A stretch of DNA of 64,000 nucleotides from Nostoc linckia FACHB-104 (GCF_014696615.1 NZ_JACJQJ010000029.1:41276-105275), one strand, 5' to 3'; shown: positions 1 through 9,921, counted from the first letter of the stretch. Translations and numbers: made by a program. Notes: generated by a model from the letters alone, not told the origin.

Positions 1-162
1 TCCCAAACACCTTTACCCGAATTACTCCAAAAACTAGGTTTCAACCCCCGCTTAGTCGCAGTAGAATACAACGGCGAAATTTTACACCGCCAATTTTGGG
101 AGCAAACAAAAGTACAACCAGGCGATCGCCTAGAAGTTGTCACTATTGTTGGTGGTGGATAA
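1..162 (+). CDS. thiS: Sulfur carrier protein ThiS, C-terminal part
   Basis: The reading frame is open from the first base of the window and ends at 160-162. The visible 53 residues end in IVGGG, the C-terminal glycine tail that is adenylated and thiocarboxylated in ThiS. The segment PGDRLEVVTIVGGG is typical of the family. ThiS donates sulfur to the thiazole ring of thiamine. ThiS proteins have about 65-70 residues, so only the first 12-17 are missing and lie upstream of the window. A MoaD-type protein is the alternative, but the lysine/arginine content and the VTIVGGG ending favour ThiS. Confidence 0.75.
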   Translation, partial: SQTPLPELLQKLGFNPRLVAVEYNGEILHRQFWEQTKVQPGDRLEVVTIVGGG

Positions 163-235
163 AGAATATTTGGTGGGAGAGACGTGATGAATCGCGTCTG
201 TACAAGAGTCAAAAAATTTTGGATTTTGGATTTTT

Positions 236-286
236 TCTCCCCCTCATCTCCCCAGTCCCCAATCCCCAGTCCCCAACCCTTACTCC
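236..286. repeat. Low-complexity heptamer repeat (CCCCAGT/CCCCAAT)
   Basis: Imperfect tandem copies of CCCCAGT and CCCCAAT lie between thiS and the glycosyltransferase stop. The same family recurs, on either strand, near 4996, 22052, 25087, 27975, 28965 and 35405. Short tandem repeats of this kind are common in heterocyst-forming cyanobacteria. Confidence 0.7.
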
Positions 287-1473
287 AACTTATACAGCGA
301 ACGGTGAAGGGTTTTGCGCTTGGCTAACTCTTTGCCTTTGCGACCTAGTTGTTCGCGTAGCTGTTGGTCTTTACACAACCGATTGAAGGCTTGAAAAACT
401 TCATAGCCAGAATAAGGATTAACTAAGATGCCATTTTCTTCGTGGTGAATAGCATCAATCACTCCGCCTAAACGAGAAGCAATTACAGGTTTACCAAAGT
501 AACTCGCTTCTAAGTAAACGATACCAAAACCCTCCATGCTGCTAGCTTTGTTATCGACTAAATTCAGCATGGCAAAGATATCGCAGGCTGCATAATACCC
601 AGCTAATTCGCGATCGCTGATTTCTCCTGCAAAGTGTACTCTTTGGTCAACTCGTAAGCGATTAGCTAGGGATTTCAGTTCCGCTTCACAAGGGCCTTGA
701 CCACAAATTATATAGTGAACATCCACGCCAACAGTTAGTAGTAGTGGTAAGTTGTCAATGACGCGATTAAAGCTTTTGTGCTTGACAAGCTGTCCGACAG
801 AAAGAATCACTACTGCTGTTTCGGGAATATTGTACATCTGGCGGACATTTGCACGTAACTCACTCAAATTCCCTGGATTGATCACATGGCTAAATTTCTC
901 CGCCCTCACCATTGGGTTGATCACATGGGTAGGAGTCTCTAATCTTAACCTTGTTCTGAGATAATCCTGAGTGAAAGAACTGTTGCAAACAATACCCTCA
1001 GCGCGCTTCAATGTCAATTTAAATAGCGATCGCCACAAAGGATTACGTAAGCTACAAACAATATCATTCCCGTGGAGGTAGATAAAAAAGCGAATCGGTA
1101 GAAAATAACTTAGTAGTAATAGTGAGGGAAATTCGTACCCATGACCCCATTCAATATAGCGATAACGATAGCGAAAATAAAGTTTGATTGCTAGTGAAAA
1201 TGAATATATAAGGTTGATAAAAGGATTTAAAAAACTCCAATCCCTCAAAATTGGCCAGCGATATATAGGAAACTTTTGAGCTTGATCAAATGCTTTATCA
1301 CCTGAACAACTAGCTGCTAAAACAATTACCCGCTCTGGGTCTTGGAGACAGCGATTATATATATATTCACCAATAATTGCTTCTTTTGGTAAGAAACTGC
1401 GGGATATTACTAGAATGTCTGGTAATGCAGTTTGTTCTCTAACATTTCCCGCCAGTTGTGAAATATGTTCCAT
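280..1473 (-). CDS. Family 4 glycosyltransferase (GT-B fold)
   Basis: This 397-residue protein has the two-lobed layout of GT4 enzymes. The N-terminal acceptor lobe contains a hydrophobic stretch near residues 85-105. The C-terminal lobe carries VILSVGQLVKHKSFNRVI (start of the donor lobe) and EGFGIVYLEASYFGKPVIAS, the EX7E motif that binds the nucleotide sugar. Such enzymes build exopolysaccharide, lipopolysaccharide or glycolipid; the acceptor cannot be read from sequence. The start is the ATG at 1471-1473. No glycan operon surrounds it, since the neighbour is thiS on the opposite strand. Confidence 0.85.
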   Translation of the reverse strand: MEHISQLAGNVREQTALPDILVISRSFLPKEAIIGEYIYNRCLQDPERVIVLAASCSGDKAFDQAQKFPIYRWPILRDWSFLNPFINLIYSFSLAIKLYFRYRYRYIEWGHGYEFPSLLLLSYFLPIRFFIYLHGNDIVCSLRNPLWRSLFKLTLKRAEGIVCNSSFTQDYLRTRLRLETPTHVINPMVRAEKFSHVINPGNLSELRANVRQMYNIPETAVVILSVGQLVKHKSFNRVIDNLPLLLTVGVDVHYIICGQGPCEAELKSLANRLRVDQRVHFAGEISDRELAGYYAACDIFAMLNLVDNKASSMEGFGIVYLEASYFGKPVIASRLGGVIDAIHHEENGILVNPYSGYEVFQAFNRLCKDQQLREQLGRKGKELAKRKTLHRSLYKLE

Positions 1474-3147
1474 AAGAAATTGTGATAAGTATAGTTTAAA
1501 AAATTTTAATTTTTCATACTATCAACTAGAGCGCAGAAATGAGTGATAATCAACTGCTATCCTTGAGCCTAAATTATCTTTATTGAAAAATTTTTTGCTT
1601 CGGTGTGAACTCAAAGATAAAGCAGAAAGCATAATTATTTATTTGACACTGTTCACATCTTAACTCGCCTCAATTCTGCAATAACAAAGCAGTGACTTTT
1701 ACATTTTGGTGCATCACCTGTACGGTTACCCTCCTCCGTGGTAAGAAGTAGCGTGGGAAACTTGCCTAAGGTGCAGCCTCCACTGGACATCGAGCAAAAA
1801 TTCCTTTGGGTAATACCAATAGGAAATTTTCCTCCTCTGTATCTAATTTTCCACTGTTTTATCATTCTCGCCAACAGCTATCCTGTAACAACCTTTAATC
1901 TCTATATTTTTTTTAACATTAGATTTTTAGCATTAGTAACTAATTCCATCATGGCAAGAGTATTTACACTAATACTGATTAACTTTTAATACATTGTTGA
2001 GAAAAGCATATTTTTTCATCCTTATTTGAGAGCTTGCAGTATACTAATGCCAGCATTTTTTTGAAAGAGTATTTGGAAATATTAGATATTTAAAATTGTT
2101 AATTTTCTTTTCAATTGTTCACCACTTAAATCGTGTCTACTTAATTAACAAGCATTGAAATTTGGGACTACCAGCGAAATCAATTGCTCATAGACTTCTG
2201 TGGGAATTACTAAAGCTAGTTTCTATTAATAGAATATCTTGGAACTAATTTAGATTGTGCCAAAATGCCAAAAGATTAAAGTCATTTCCATTAGTTAATC
2301 AAGCAGCTCATTAGCATCAAAAATCCTGCACCTCTAGGTTAAGAGATCCCCCAAAGGCTAGATGCAGTAAGCAAAATAATTCCTAAGTAATTAGGGTAGT
2401 TAAGGAAATTTGAAAAGTAAATACCATAATTACTTGCCAGATAAATCAATTTTGATAATTATTAAAGCAAATTACTGTAATTTAGATAACTAATTTCAAA
2501 AAACCATCATAAATCTCAGAGAAGTTACCAATAATGCGTATAATTGCGTCTTTTCCTTACCTTAATTATGTTCTCTAATCTAATCGTCATTTAAATTGCA
2601 TCATTTTCATGCTGCTAAAAGCTGTAAACCCTCTCCCTTACCCTTCTACCCTTCTCCTGACGGAGACGCTGCACGCTAAGCGTTGGCGCAGCCTCTCGTA
2701 GAGAAGCTATGCGGTAGGCTTTACGCTGCGCTCGCAATGACTGTAATTAATTTTGCGTGGTTACTTATGCTGAACAGCTGATCAAGGTGTAGTGGGTGTT
2801 TGTCAGAGGGAACAGGGTATTCTTTTGAATTGATTTGTCCCCTGATCTTCCTCATCCCCAGCCCCCAATCCCATCTCCCGAATGATTAATTGATCCCAAA
2901 ATTCTGACGATCGCAAAAGAATCTGAGGTACGGTTATCTACTCAAGAAATCCCCCCTAAGCTTGCTGTCTAGGCAAGATATGACGCGGTACATTGAATAT
3001 GTAGCCCAGAAAGATGAATACTACAGAGAGCTACTGCCAATCAAAAACTCGCTTGCTTGCTACGGGCTGGCGTTACTGACCAAGCAAATCTCTCCTAGCA
3101 GCGTTGGGAGAAATCATCACCAATACCGTTTTTCAAGCAACTGTATT
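1474..3147. other. Long AT-rich intergenic region
   Basis: About 1.7 kb without a convincing gene. Open frames here are short and lack family resemblance. The stretch contains a GC-rich structured repeat at 2659-2737 and otherwise AT-rich sequence. It separates the divergent glycosyltransferase and DUF1517 genes. Confidence 0.6.
2659..2737. repeat. Dispersed GC-rich structured repeat
   Basis: A GC-rich island in AT-rich surroundings with several overlapping self-complementary segments, for example GCCTCTCGTAGAGAAGC and the pair GACGCTGC / GCGTTGGCGC. It resembles dispersed repeat elements that are frequent in Nostocales genomes. No reading frame is present. Confidence 0.5.
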
Positions 3148-4122
3148 ATGCGTAAAAAATTACAACTAGCCATCAAACCGCTATTAAAAACTGTCTTTGT
3201 CCTCAGCCTGGTGTTAACTTTAGCACTTGGTCACGCCGATGGAGCGTTAGCCGCCCGTAGTGGTGGACGAATCGGTGGCGGTTCCTTTAGAGTACCTTCC
3301 AGCCGTACTTATACACCTCGCACCTATGCGCCTCCTGGCGGAGGATATTACCCTGGTGGTGGTGGGTTTGGATTTCCTTTTCTAATTCCTTTTTGGGGTA
3401 TTGGGGGAGGATTTGGCGGACTGTTTAGCATCTTAATCTTTATTGCGATCGCTAATTTTATACTTCAAGCCTTCCGCCGGGCTAGCAGTGGAGACACTAT
3501 CACTGACGATGTAGGTTATAACAGCAATCCCGCCGTATCTGTAACTCGCTTGCAAGTTGGTTTATTAGCTCAAGCACGTGGTTTACAAGGCGAACTTGAC
3601 CGCATTGCTGAAACCGCTGATACTAACTCCCCACAAGGAAGAGCAGAAGTTCTGCAAGAAACTAGCCTAGCTTTACTCCGCCATCCAGAATACTGGGTAT
3701 ATGTTGGTGGTGGTACACAACAAGCTAAGTTAAATTCAGCTGAAGCTCAATTTAACCGTCTCTCACTAGCAGAACGCAGCAAATTTAGCGAAGAAACATT
3801 ATCTAACGTTAACAACCAACTCCGAGCAGCACTGGCTAAAGAAGCTCTACCTGGTGCTGAAACTCCTGAAAATCCCACTGATTTAATTACCTCTGGCCCT
3901 GGGGAATATATTATCGTCACCTTGTTAGTGGCAACTCTGGGTAAGTCTGCAATTCCTCAAGTGAACAGTGCTGATGATTTGCGTCAAGCTTTGCGACAAA
4001 TTGGTGGCATTCCTAGCGATCAACTCTTAGCTATAGAGGTACTTTGGACTCCTCAAGCTGAAGGCGATACTTTGACTTCTGATGATTTGTTGGCTGAGTA
4101 TCCCGATTTGAAACTTGTTTAA
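3148..4122 (+). CDS. DUF1517 family membrane protein
   Basis: I take the ATG at 3148 as the start because a signal-like hydrophobic segment (residues 13-32, ending ADGALAA) follows it directly; an upstream TTG at 2962 would add 62 residues without family character. The 324-residue product then has a Gly/Pro/Tyr-rich stretch (residues 35-75), a hydrophobic segment near 80-110 and a soluble C-terminal half. This order (signal, glycine-rich linker, membrane helix, DUF1517 domain) is typical of cyanobacterial and plastid DUF1517 proteins. Its function is not established. A strong hairpin follows the stop. Confidence 0.75.
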   Translation: MRKKLQLAIKPLLKTVFVLSLVLTLALGHADGALAARSGGRIGGGSFRVPSSRTYTPRTYAPPGGGYYPGGGGFGFPFLIPFWGIGGGFGGLFSILIFIAIANFILQAFRRASSGDTITDDVGYNSNPAVSVTRLQVGLLAQARGLQGELDRIAETADTNSPQGRAEVLQETSLALLRHPEYWVYVGGGTQQAKLNSAEAQFNRLSLAERSKFSEETLSNVNNQLRAALAKEALPGAETPENPTDLITSGPGEYIIVTLLVATLGKSAIPQVNSADDLRQALRQIGGIPSDQLLAIEVLWTPQAEGDTLTSDDLLAEYPDLKLV

Positions 4123-4148
4123 TTCCATCAATTTGGTAAAACGCCATA

Positions 4149-4175
4149 AAACCGCTTGCTGACGGCAAGCGGTTT
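4149..4175 (+). terminator. Rho-independent-type terminator after the DUF1517 gene
   Basis: Perfect 10-bp inverted repeat AAACCGCTTG / CAAGCGGTTT with a 7-base loop, followed by TATTGTTT. It lies 26 bp after the DUF1517 stop. Confidence 0.7.
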
Positions 4176-4393
4176 ATTGTTTCGGTATAAACATATTCAG
4201 TATATTTCTTCCTTATCGATTTTATAATAGCAAATTTATCAACAACAGTCAATCTCTCCAGAGAACAGCTTTTATCAAGTCAATATATGGTTGCAAATGG
4301 CGATCGCAACATGGCGTAAATAAACTACCCATTCTCAACGAACAAAATGCGAACGCTGTATTCATTTTGAATTTTCAATTCCGCCTAGGGGTA

Positions 4394-4909
4394 CTAGTCC
4401 CTAACTTCTAACCTCTCTCTCCTCACCCGTCTCGGCTTACGGATAGGACGCATCGCTTCTCGTCCTAATACAAACAATCCCGCTACACCTAAGCAAACAA
4501 ACCAAACATATTGATACCAATATTGTCTTATCTGCTCAACTGTGCGTAATTCTAAATGTAGAGTACTGAAATGCAGCAACAGTATAACCGTCATTAACGC
4601 CGCAAAACCCACAAAGCTTAAACCAACACGAATCCTTGCAGGTCGTAAATCAAAGTCGCCAATTTCGTCTAAATCAATTTCTGCTAGTTCCTTTAAAGAT
4701 TTATCTGCTAGAGACGAGGCTGTTTGTAATTTGCTACTCAACTTGGTAGGTAAAATCGGCGTGAGAGATTCTACAGCTGGGCGACGTAGCAAAGCCTCAG
4801 TGTCTCGCAGCAATTCCAAGGGATTAGGAGTAGTCTCTGACTGTGGCAATTCTCTGTTATCTGTAGCAGATGTAGTAGTAGCTTCGCCTTCAAAATCCAT
4901 ACACAGCAA
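4394..4909 (-). CDS. Hypothetical protein with two transmembrane helices
   Basis: The 171-residue product has a polar, Ser/Thr/Glu-rich N-terminal half and two hydrophobic helices at about residues 98-113 and 133-147. It ends in a basic tail rich in arginine (PIRKPRRVRRERLE). The positive tail after the second helix suggests both ends face the cytoplasm. The length and membrane pair recall cyanobacterial CAAD-like proteins, but I do not see their conserved motif and do not assign a family. The start is the ATG at 4907-4909. It forms a single gene with no clear partner. Confidence 0.55.
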   Translation of the reverse strand: MLCMDFEGEATTTSATDNRELPQSETTPNPLELLRDTEALLRRPAVESLTPILPTKLSSKLQTASSLADKSLKELAEIDLDEIGDFDLRPARIRVGLSFVGFAALMTVILLLHFSTLHLELRTVEQIRQYWYQYVWFVCLGVAGLFVLGREAMRPIRKPRRVRRERLEVRD

Positions 4910-4995
4910 GTTTCTGAGTAACTAGAATTATCAATAGCCTAGCGAATCAGTTAGGGACTAGGCAAATAGTTGCAGCAAAAGCCTGTCTAGTTGAA

Positions 4996-5067
4996 GGGGG
5001 ACTGGGGACTGGGGATTGGGGATTGGGGACTGGGGATTGGGGATTGGGGACTGGGGATTGAGGATTA
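4996..5067. repeat. Tandem heptamer repeat GGGGACT/GGGGATT
   Basis: About ten tandem copies of the seven-base units GGGGACT and GGGGATT lie between the two-helix protein and the peroxiredoxin. Any open frame across it encodes only PNPQSPV-type low-complexity sequence and is not a gene. Confidence 0.85.
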
Positions 5068-5309
5068 GGTACAAGGGGGAACTCTTGACTGTTGACTCTG
5101 GATTCGTCAAAAATTAAATCGAATTGGTATATCTCCACATTAAAGCAGCACCCTCTATTATTTAGTTGCCGTAAAGTAAGAGTAAAACTCTAGAATTCCA
5201 TATTTTGGCCTAAGGCTGTCAAAGGTCAAAAGATAAAAAAGGCAACAGTTATTTCCCTCATCTCCCTTATCCCCCTCATCTCCCTCATCCCCCTCATCCC
5301 TTGTCTATC

Positions 5310-5867
5310 CTAAGAAGCCTGTGACTGTAACTCTTCCAACCGCGCTAGTACTTCTGCGCTGTGAATATTGGGATTGACTTTAACGAAAGTCTGACGCACT
5401 ATCCCATTTGGATCGATGATAAAACTGTGGCGCATAGAAACATAACCAATCCAAGAACCATAGGCTTTACTAACTGCGCCAGTTGTATCTGCTAAAAGGG
5501 GAAATTTTAGCCCTTCTGAATCACAAAATTCCGCATGAGAATCTACATCATCAGCGCTGACTCCAATAATTTGAGTATTCTGGGCTAAATATTTGGGTAA
5601 GTCTTGCTGAAAACGCCGCGCCTCTATGGTGCAACCAGAGGTAAAGTCTTTGGGATAAAAATAAAGAACTACCCACTTACCACGCAAGTCCGAAAGAGAA
5701 ATGTTACCGTTGCCTGTGTTAGTAGGCAAGGTAAAATCTGGTGCAGGTTGATTAATAGCAGGTAGTTTTCCGCCTAGCGCATCAGCTGTTGGTGTAAAGT
5801 TCAGCCAACTAATGACAGCAACACAGCTGGCAAATAATATGCTTAAAAAATTGCGACGAGAAATCAT
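5310..5867 (-). CDS. Peroxiredoxin of BCP/PrxQ type, exported
   Basis: This 185-residue thiol peroxidase reduces hydrogen peroxide and organic peroxides. Residues 1-31 form a signal sequence with a twin-arginine start (MISRRNFL), so it probably acts outside the cytoplasm. The core shows FYPKDFTSGCTIE, with the peroxidatic cysteine in the PxxxTxxC context. PrxQ members usually carry a resolving cysteine five residues later; here that position is Ala/Arg (CTIEAR). Another cysteine, in AEFCDSEG, may take its place. A run of CCCCTCATC-type repeats follows the gene. Confidence 0.85.
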   Translation of the reverse strand: MISRRNFLSILFASCVAVISWLNFTPTADALGGKLPAINQPAPDFTLPTNTGNGNISLSDLRGKWVVLYFYPKDFTSGCTIEARRFQQDLPKYLAQNTQIIGVSADDVDSHAEFCDSEGLKFPLLADTTGAVSKAYGSWIGYVSMRHSFIIDPNGIVRQTFVKVNPNIHSAEVLARLEELQSQAS

Positions 5868-5912
5868 GGTACAGATAAGAATGATAACTTAACATAAGTT
5901 TACAATTCTTGT

Positions 5913-6167
5913 TCACTGTTCTTCTGATTCCGGCGGAGATTCGGCTGGGATATCTGTACTTTCTATGTATTGGCTGTCAAGCAGAAAAGCGCCTTTAGCA
6001 AAGCGAATACCCCAATATCCCCCAGGACGATGATCCATCACTATACCTTCTTCTCCCAGTTGAATCACATCTGGCGGGCGAAGCATGGGCATGGGTTCCG
6101 CAGTTTTGACATAAGGCGGTAGTGCTACAACACGTACTTTACTACCAATAATGAATTCTTTAGACAT
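5913..6167 (-). CDS. sipA: Regulatory protein SipA (DUF3148)
   Basis: The 84-residue protein matches SipA, a small SH3-like cyanobacterial protein that binds and stimulates the histidine kinase NblS and so affects high-light and stress responses. Characteristic stretches are VRVVALPPYVKTAEPMPMLR, the glycine-containing GEEGIVMDHRPGG and the FAKGAFLLDSQYIE end. A short acidic tail follows. A hairpin at 6207-6230 lies just upstream, so it is probably transcribed alone. Confidence 0.85.
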   Translation of the reverse strand: MSKEFIIGSKVRVVALPPYVKTAEPMPMLRPPDVIQLGEEGIVMDHRPGGYWGIRFAKGAFLLDSQYIESTDIPAESPPESEEQ

Positions 6168-6206
6168 TTTGATTCAACAAAGAGTTTTGAATTACTCATA
6201 ACTCAA

Positions 6207-6230
6207 AACCCCCAGCAAAAGCTAGGGGTT
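6207..6230 (-). terminator. Hairpin between the Coq4-like gene and sipA
   Basis: Inverted repeat AACCCCCAGC / GCTAGGGGTT with a four-base AAAA loop and one mismatch. It sits after the Coq4-like stop, reading on the minus strand, and is probably its terminator. Confidence 0.5.
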
Positions 6231-6279
6231 AAGGTAACAAGGTTAAAATCAACAGAGGCGATTAATCGCCTCTCTACGG

Positions 6280-6813
6280 CTATTTTGATGATTGATTCTG
6301 GGTTATACCAAATAAAACTTGCACCTCAGTTAAAGGTAGGTGCCAAAATAATTCTGGTTGCCAAGTATCTGGATCTAAATGGGAGTGATAACCGCATTGG
6401 TATGCTTGCCAAAGTCTATCCCAACTAAACTGCTGTCGATGATTTTGGTGTCTGTGGATGGCGCGTAATAGTCCCAAACCCAACATAAAATTAATGGGGC
6501 TAAATTTAGTTCCTAAGAGAAAAGCCTGTACTTCTGCTTCCCCAATCAAGTCTGTACCATAGCCTGTAATCGCATGAATACCATCGTGGAGTTGTTTGCG
6601 ACGAGGGCCTGTAGTGAAGGGTTTTAAGTTATTTTGCTCTAATAAATCTGCCCAAGCTCTGCCAAAAGTGCCTTGAGGAAGCAACTGCAATGTCTCGATG
6701 TATACTATTTGCGGCACCGCTAGCCCTTTGGCTTCAGCTTTACGGTCAACTAAATCTAAGAGTTGTTGCAGGCGAGGAATGGCATTTGCGGAAGCAGTAA
6801 CAGGTTGCATCAT
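6280..6813 (-). CDS. Coq4-like protein
   Basis: The 177-residue protein carries HDGIH followed by eleven residues and a glutamate (about residues 76-92). This is the HDxxH-x11-E metal-binding signature of the Coq4 family. In eukaryotes Coq4 takes part in ubiquinone synthesis. Cyanobacteria make plastoquinone, so the role here is open. The rest is mostly helical with no signal peptide. The start is the ATG at 6811-6813; a second Met follows directly. The terminator at 6839-6872 separates it from the Spy-like gene. Confidence 0.7.
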   Translation of the reverse strand: MMQPVTASANAIPRLQQLLDLVDRKAEAKGLAVPQIVYIETLQLLPQGTFGRAWADLLEQNNLKPFTTGPRRKQLHDGIHAITGYGTDLIGEAEVQAFLLGTKFSPINFMLGLGLLRAIHRHQNHRQQFSWDRLWQAYQCGYHSHLDPDTWQPELFWHLPLTEVQVLFGITQNQSSK

Positions 6814-6838
6814 CTTCTATTTGTAGATTGTGATATGC

Positions 6839-6872
6839 AAATTCCCAACTTCTTTGCTAAAGTTGGGAATTT
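6839..6872 (-). terminator. Strong terminator hairpin after the Spy-like gene
   Basis: Perfect 13-bp inverted repeat AAATTCCCAACTT / AAGTTGGGAATTT with an 8-base loop. It lies about 110 bp downstream of the Spy-like stop on the minus strand. Confidence 0.65.
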
Positions 6873-6983
6873 AGTTTTTAACCATGGTTTAGAACAAACA
6901 AACAACCAAGATAATCTTAGGAATTAACACTTATTAACTAATGCGGTAGAAAGTGGTAGTAAGCCTTTATTTTAGGATTTTAC

Positions 6984-7538
6984 TTATGGTTGTGGTGTGC
7001 CTTGGTTAGAATTACGTTGTTGCCAGCGTGCACGTGCATTCTCACGCATTTGCTGTAATTTTGTGCGTTGTTCGGGAGTCAAAACTGCTTGAATTTGTTG
7101 TTGTGAATTCTGCATAATTTGCTTGATTTGGGTTTTTTGGGCTTCTGTTAAATTCAGAGACTCAAAACCTTTCTTGCCAAACTCACCAGGCTGTTGACCT
7201 TGGGGACGTTGTGCACCTTGGGCACGACGCTGACCTCTTTGCGCTTGACGTTGCTCAAATTGCGCTTTTAACTGGTCTTTTTGTTCTTGGGTAAGAATTC
7301 CTTCAATTTGGGTGCGGGTATCGCGGCGAATTTGCTGAATTTGGGTTTTTTGTGCATCGGTCAACCCTAACTGTTGCCAAGCACCTTTATTTGGGCGTTC
7401 TCCACGTTGTCCATTGGTGTTTTGTGCAACTACTTGCTTATGTCCAGAAAAACCTCGTTGCGCTTGAGCTGCAAAGGGAGTTGCTGTTAAAGTTAAAGCG
7501 ATCGCGCCAGCTACTAAGGATAATGTTTTAACTTTCAT
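6984..7538 (-). CDS. Spy/CpxP-like periplasmic protein with LTxxQ motifs
   Basis: The 184-residue product has a clear signal peptide (residues 1-26, ending FAAQA). Two copies of a helical unit follow: LTDAQKTQIQQIRRDTRTQI and LTEAQKTQIKQIMQNSQQQI. Each continues into LTxEQ(K/R). These LTxxQ repeats define the Spy/CpxP family of periplasmic chaperones that respond to envelope stress and metals. A Gln/Arg/Gly-rich linker separates the units. It lies divergent to a two-component system across a 360-bp gap, which suggests but does not prove that the system controls it. Confidence 0.8.
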   Translation of the reverse strand: MKVKTLSLVAGAIALTLTATPFAAQAQRGFSGHKQVVAQNTNGQRGERPNKGAWQQLGLTDAQKTQIQQIRRDTRTQIEGILTQEQKDQLKAQFEQRQAQRGQRRAQGAQRPQGQQPGEFGKKGFESLNLTEAQKTQIKQIMQNSQQQIQAVLTPEQRTKLQQMRENARARWQQRNSNQGTPQP

Positions 7539-7898
7539 GATTGACCTCGTGTGTTGTTTCCTTTTCTGATGTCATCATCATACGAACTGATCTTCAGTCA
7601 ATACATGAGGAAAAAGTCACGGATATACCCATGACTTTAGTCATTATTCCTTCATGAGCAATCATACTAGTCATTTCAGGTAAATTAAACTAAGGTGAGA
7701 AAACTGCTGATTTAGCCGTTTATTTTCGTATTTCTATTTAAAAGGCTTGCAGTTCAATCGGTGTATGCACGTAAATAAAAATCATGTTTTGAGAAATTGC
7801 CAATAAATCAAATATTAGAAAAAACTTGCAAGATTTAAATATATTCGCTCATATCTTGAGTAAATAATTTGATAAACAAAATATAATTAACCGTTACT
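7539..7898. promoter_or_regulatory. Divergent promoter region, Spy-like gene and histidine kinase
   Basis: A 360-bp AT-rich space between two divergently read genes. It contains the short palindrome ATGACTTTAGTCAT near 7631 and no open frame of note. It must hold the promoters of both genes; I cannot place the -35/-10 boxes with confidence. Confidence 0.45.
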
Positions 7899-9134
7899 TT
7901 GATGAAACCACCAATACAAATTAACAATCATCCATTTCGATTTCTACTTTATCTAGAGTGGATACTTTTAGCACTGGCTATGCTAACTGCGATTATGCCA
8001 TCACCACCACCGCCACGCTTTGCTGGTAAGTTTCACGAACCCAGCCCTGAAAATTTAATCATTGCAACTGGCTGTTTAATTATTTTTGGTTTAATGGGTT
8101 TGAGATTACCCACTGGAAACCAAATAAGTAAAATAATTTTTACAGCTATTGAAGTTTTTTTGATTTTTACTACGGGTTTCGTAGGTGGTAGAATTTCTCG
8201 GCTTTTTCCTTTTATCTATATGATTTTAGTAACTCGTAGTTGCTTAATTTTTCAGTTACCTGGGCGTTTAATAGTTACATTTATCTCGTTTATTTTATTT
8301 TGGCTGACACTACAGCGCAGATTACATAATTTTCCTCCAACCCCCCAAATACAAGAGCGCGTACAATTTTTTACTCTGAGTTTATCTCTATTATTTGGCT
8401 TAAGTTTAATTTTTGTATTAATGCTCATGAATACAGTATTATCCGAACGCCAAAGTCGGGAAGAATTAGCTGTTGCTAACGAAAAACTGCGTCAATATGC
8501 TCTCCGAATTGAAAACCAAGCAACTTTAGAAGAACGTAATCGCATTGCGCGGGAAATTCATGATTCTTTAGGACATTCCTTAACAGCATTAAATCTGCAA
8601 TTAGAAACAGCTTTAAAGCTTTCGCAATCTAACCCTAATAAAGCTCATGATTTTTTAAAAAGAGCGAAAGAATTAGGTTCTAAAGCCTTGCAAGATGTCA
8701 GACAATCTATTTCCACCATGCGTTCTCATCCCTTGCAAGAGCAATCCTTAGAACAAGCAATTAATCAACTATTAGAAGATTTTCATCATGCAAATGGCTT
8801 TTCACCAATTTGCATAATTAACTTAGATAATCCTTTACCCAGCGAAATTAAGATTGCCATCTATCGCATTATTCAAGAATCATTGACAAATATTTCTAAA
8901 TATGCAAAAGCTACAGAAGTTAGAATAGAAATAGATAGAAATCCTAAAGGTTTACGTTTAACGGTTCATGACAATGGTCAAGGTTTTGACTTTAAGCAAA
9001 ATACTACTGGTTTTGGTTTGCAAAGTATGCGCGATCGCACTTTAGCAATTGGTGGTGTATTTAATATTATCAGTACACCTGGAGAGGGTTGTAAAATTGT
9101 AGTTGATATTCCCCTAATGAGGCTGAATAGATGA
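7899..9134 (+). CDS. Membrane sensor histidine kinase (NarL-type, HisKA_3)
   Basis: The 411-residue kinase has about six hydrophobic segments in its first 190 residues, then a short coiled linker. The dimerisation/phosphoacceptor motif [19 protein letters not shown] (His near 223) is of HisKA_3 type. A C-terminal ATPase domain carries [13 protein letters not shown] (N box) and DNGQGFD (G1). It belongs to the DesK/LiaS class that pairs with LuxR-type regulators. It overlaps the next gene by four bases (ATGA), so the two proteins are translationally coupled and act together. The ligand is unknown. Confidence 0.9.
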   Translation: MMKPPIQINNHPFRFLLYLEWILLALAMLTAIMPSPPPPRFAGKFHEPSPENLIIATGCLIIFGLMGLRLPTGNQISKIIFTAIEVFLIFTTGFVGGRISRLFPFIYMILVTRSCLIFQLPGRLIVTFISFILFWLTLQRRLHNFPPTPQIQERVQFFTLSLSLLFGLSLIFVLMLMNTVLSERQSREELAVANEKLRQYALRIENQATLEERNRIAREIHDSLGHSLTALNLQLETALKLSQSNPNKAHDFLKRAKELGSKALQDVRQSISTMRSHPLQEQSLEQAINQLLEDFHHANGFSPICIINLDNPLPSEIKIAIYRIIQESLTNISKYAKATEVRIEIDRNPKGLRLTVHDNGQGFDFKQNTTGFGLQSMRDRTLAIGGVFNIISTPGEGCKIVVDIPLMRLNR

Positions 9135-9793
9135 TTAAAGTATTACTAGTAGATGACCAAAATTTAATTCGTCAAGGATTAAGAGCCTTATTAGAGTTAG
9201 AGACAGATTTAGAAATTGTTGGCGAAGCAGAAAACGGAGCAATAGCACTGAATTTAATTGCCGAATTACAACCAAATGTAGTATTGATGGATATTAGAAT
9301 GCCCATCATGGATGGAGTTGCAGCTACAAGAGAAATTCAAAAGAGTTTTAGCGGTATTAAAGTTTTAGTATTAACAACTTTTGATGATGATGAATATGTC
9401 AAAGCTGCACTCCAGAATGGTGCAATGGGTTATTTACTCAAGGATACACCTTCAGAAGAGTTAGCTTTTGCAATTCGTGCTGTTCATAAAGGTTACACTC
9501 AATTAGGGCCAGGAATAGTCAAAAAATTATTGACGCAGTTTCCGACTTTAGAACCAACCCCACCACCAGAAATCCCGCCTAGTTTAGCAGAACTTACTCC
9601 CAGAGAAAAAGAAGTTTTACGCCTAATTGCTCAAGGTGCTAGTAATCGAGAAATAGCCCAACAACTCTACATTTCTGAGGGAACAGTCAAAAACCATGTA
9701 ACCAATATGTTGAATCGCCTAAATTTACGCGATCGCACTCAAGCGGCCATTTTTGCTAATACATTTTTAGCATATTTGAATGATGGCGATTAA
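9131..9793 (+). CDS. Response regulator, NarL/FixJ family
   Basis: The 220-residue regulator has an N-terminal receiver domain (acidic pocket DD at 8-9, phosphorylated Asp in VLMDIRMP near 54, conserved Lys in YLLKDTPS). A C-terminal LuxR-type helix-turn-helix follows ([20 protein letters not shown], then [12 protein letters not shown]). It is the partner of the kinase that overlaps it. Targets are not visible; the divergent Spy-like gene is a plausible one. Confidence 0.92.
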   Translation: MIKVLLVDDQNLIRQGLRALLELETDLEIVGEAENGAIALNLIAELQPNVVLMDIRMPIMDGVAATREIQKSFSGIKVLVLTTFDDDEYVKAALQNGAMGYLLKDTPSEELAFAIRAVHKGYTQLGPGIVKKLLTQFPTLEPTPPPEIPPSLAELTPREKEVLRLIAQGASNREIAQQLYISEGTVKNHVTNMLNRLNLRDRTQAAIFANTFLAYLNDGD

Positions 9794-9858
9794 TCATCTA
9801 TTAAAATATTTACTAATAAACTAGAGTTGATTTACTTAATTTTATTCAATAGCTAAAT

Positions 9859-9921
9859 ATGGATAAGACAGTAACTTTATATCGTCCTACTGGGACTAAA
9901 GAATTAGAACTTGGCGTTTAA
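9859..9921 (+). pseudogene. Possible 20-codon gene remnant
   Basis: An ATG-started frame of 20 codons reads MDKTVTLYRPTGTKELELGV and then stops. From memory this resembles the N-terminus of a cyanobacterial family of about 150 residues beginning VTLYRPxGxKELEL. Only this start survives; the downstream sequence belongs to the deaminase on the other strand. It may be a decayed copy. Confidence 0.3.

Noticed and set aside
1653..1989. Short overlapping open frames on both strands
   Set aside because: They have no family resemblance and no ribosome sites; I regard them as chance frames in AT-rich sequence.
2962..3147. N-terminal extension of the DUF1517 protein from a TTG at 2962
   Set aside because: The extra residues would place the signal peptide in the middle of the protein; the ATG at 3148 fits better.
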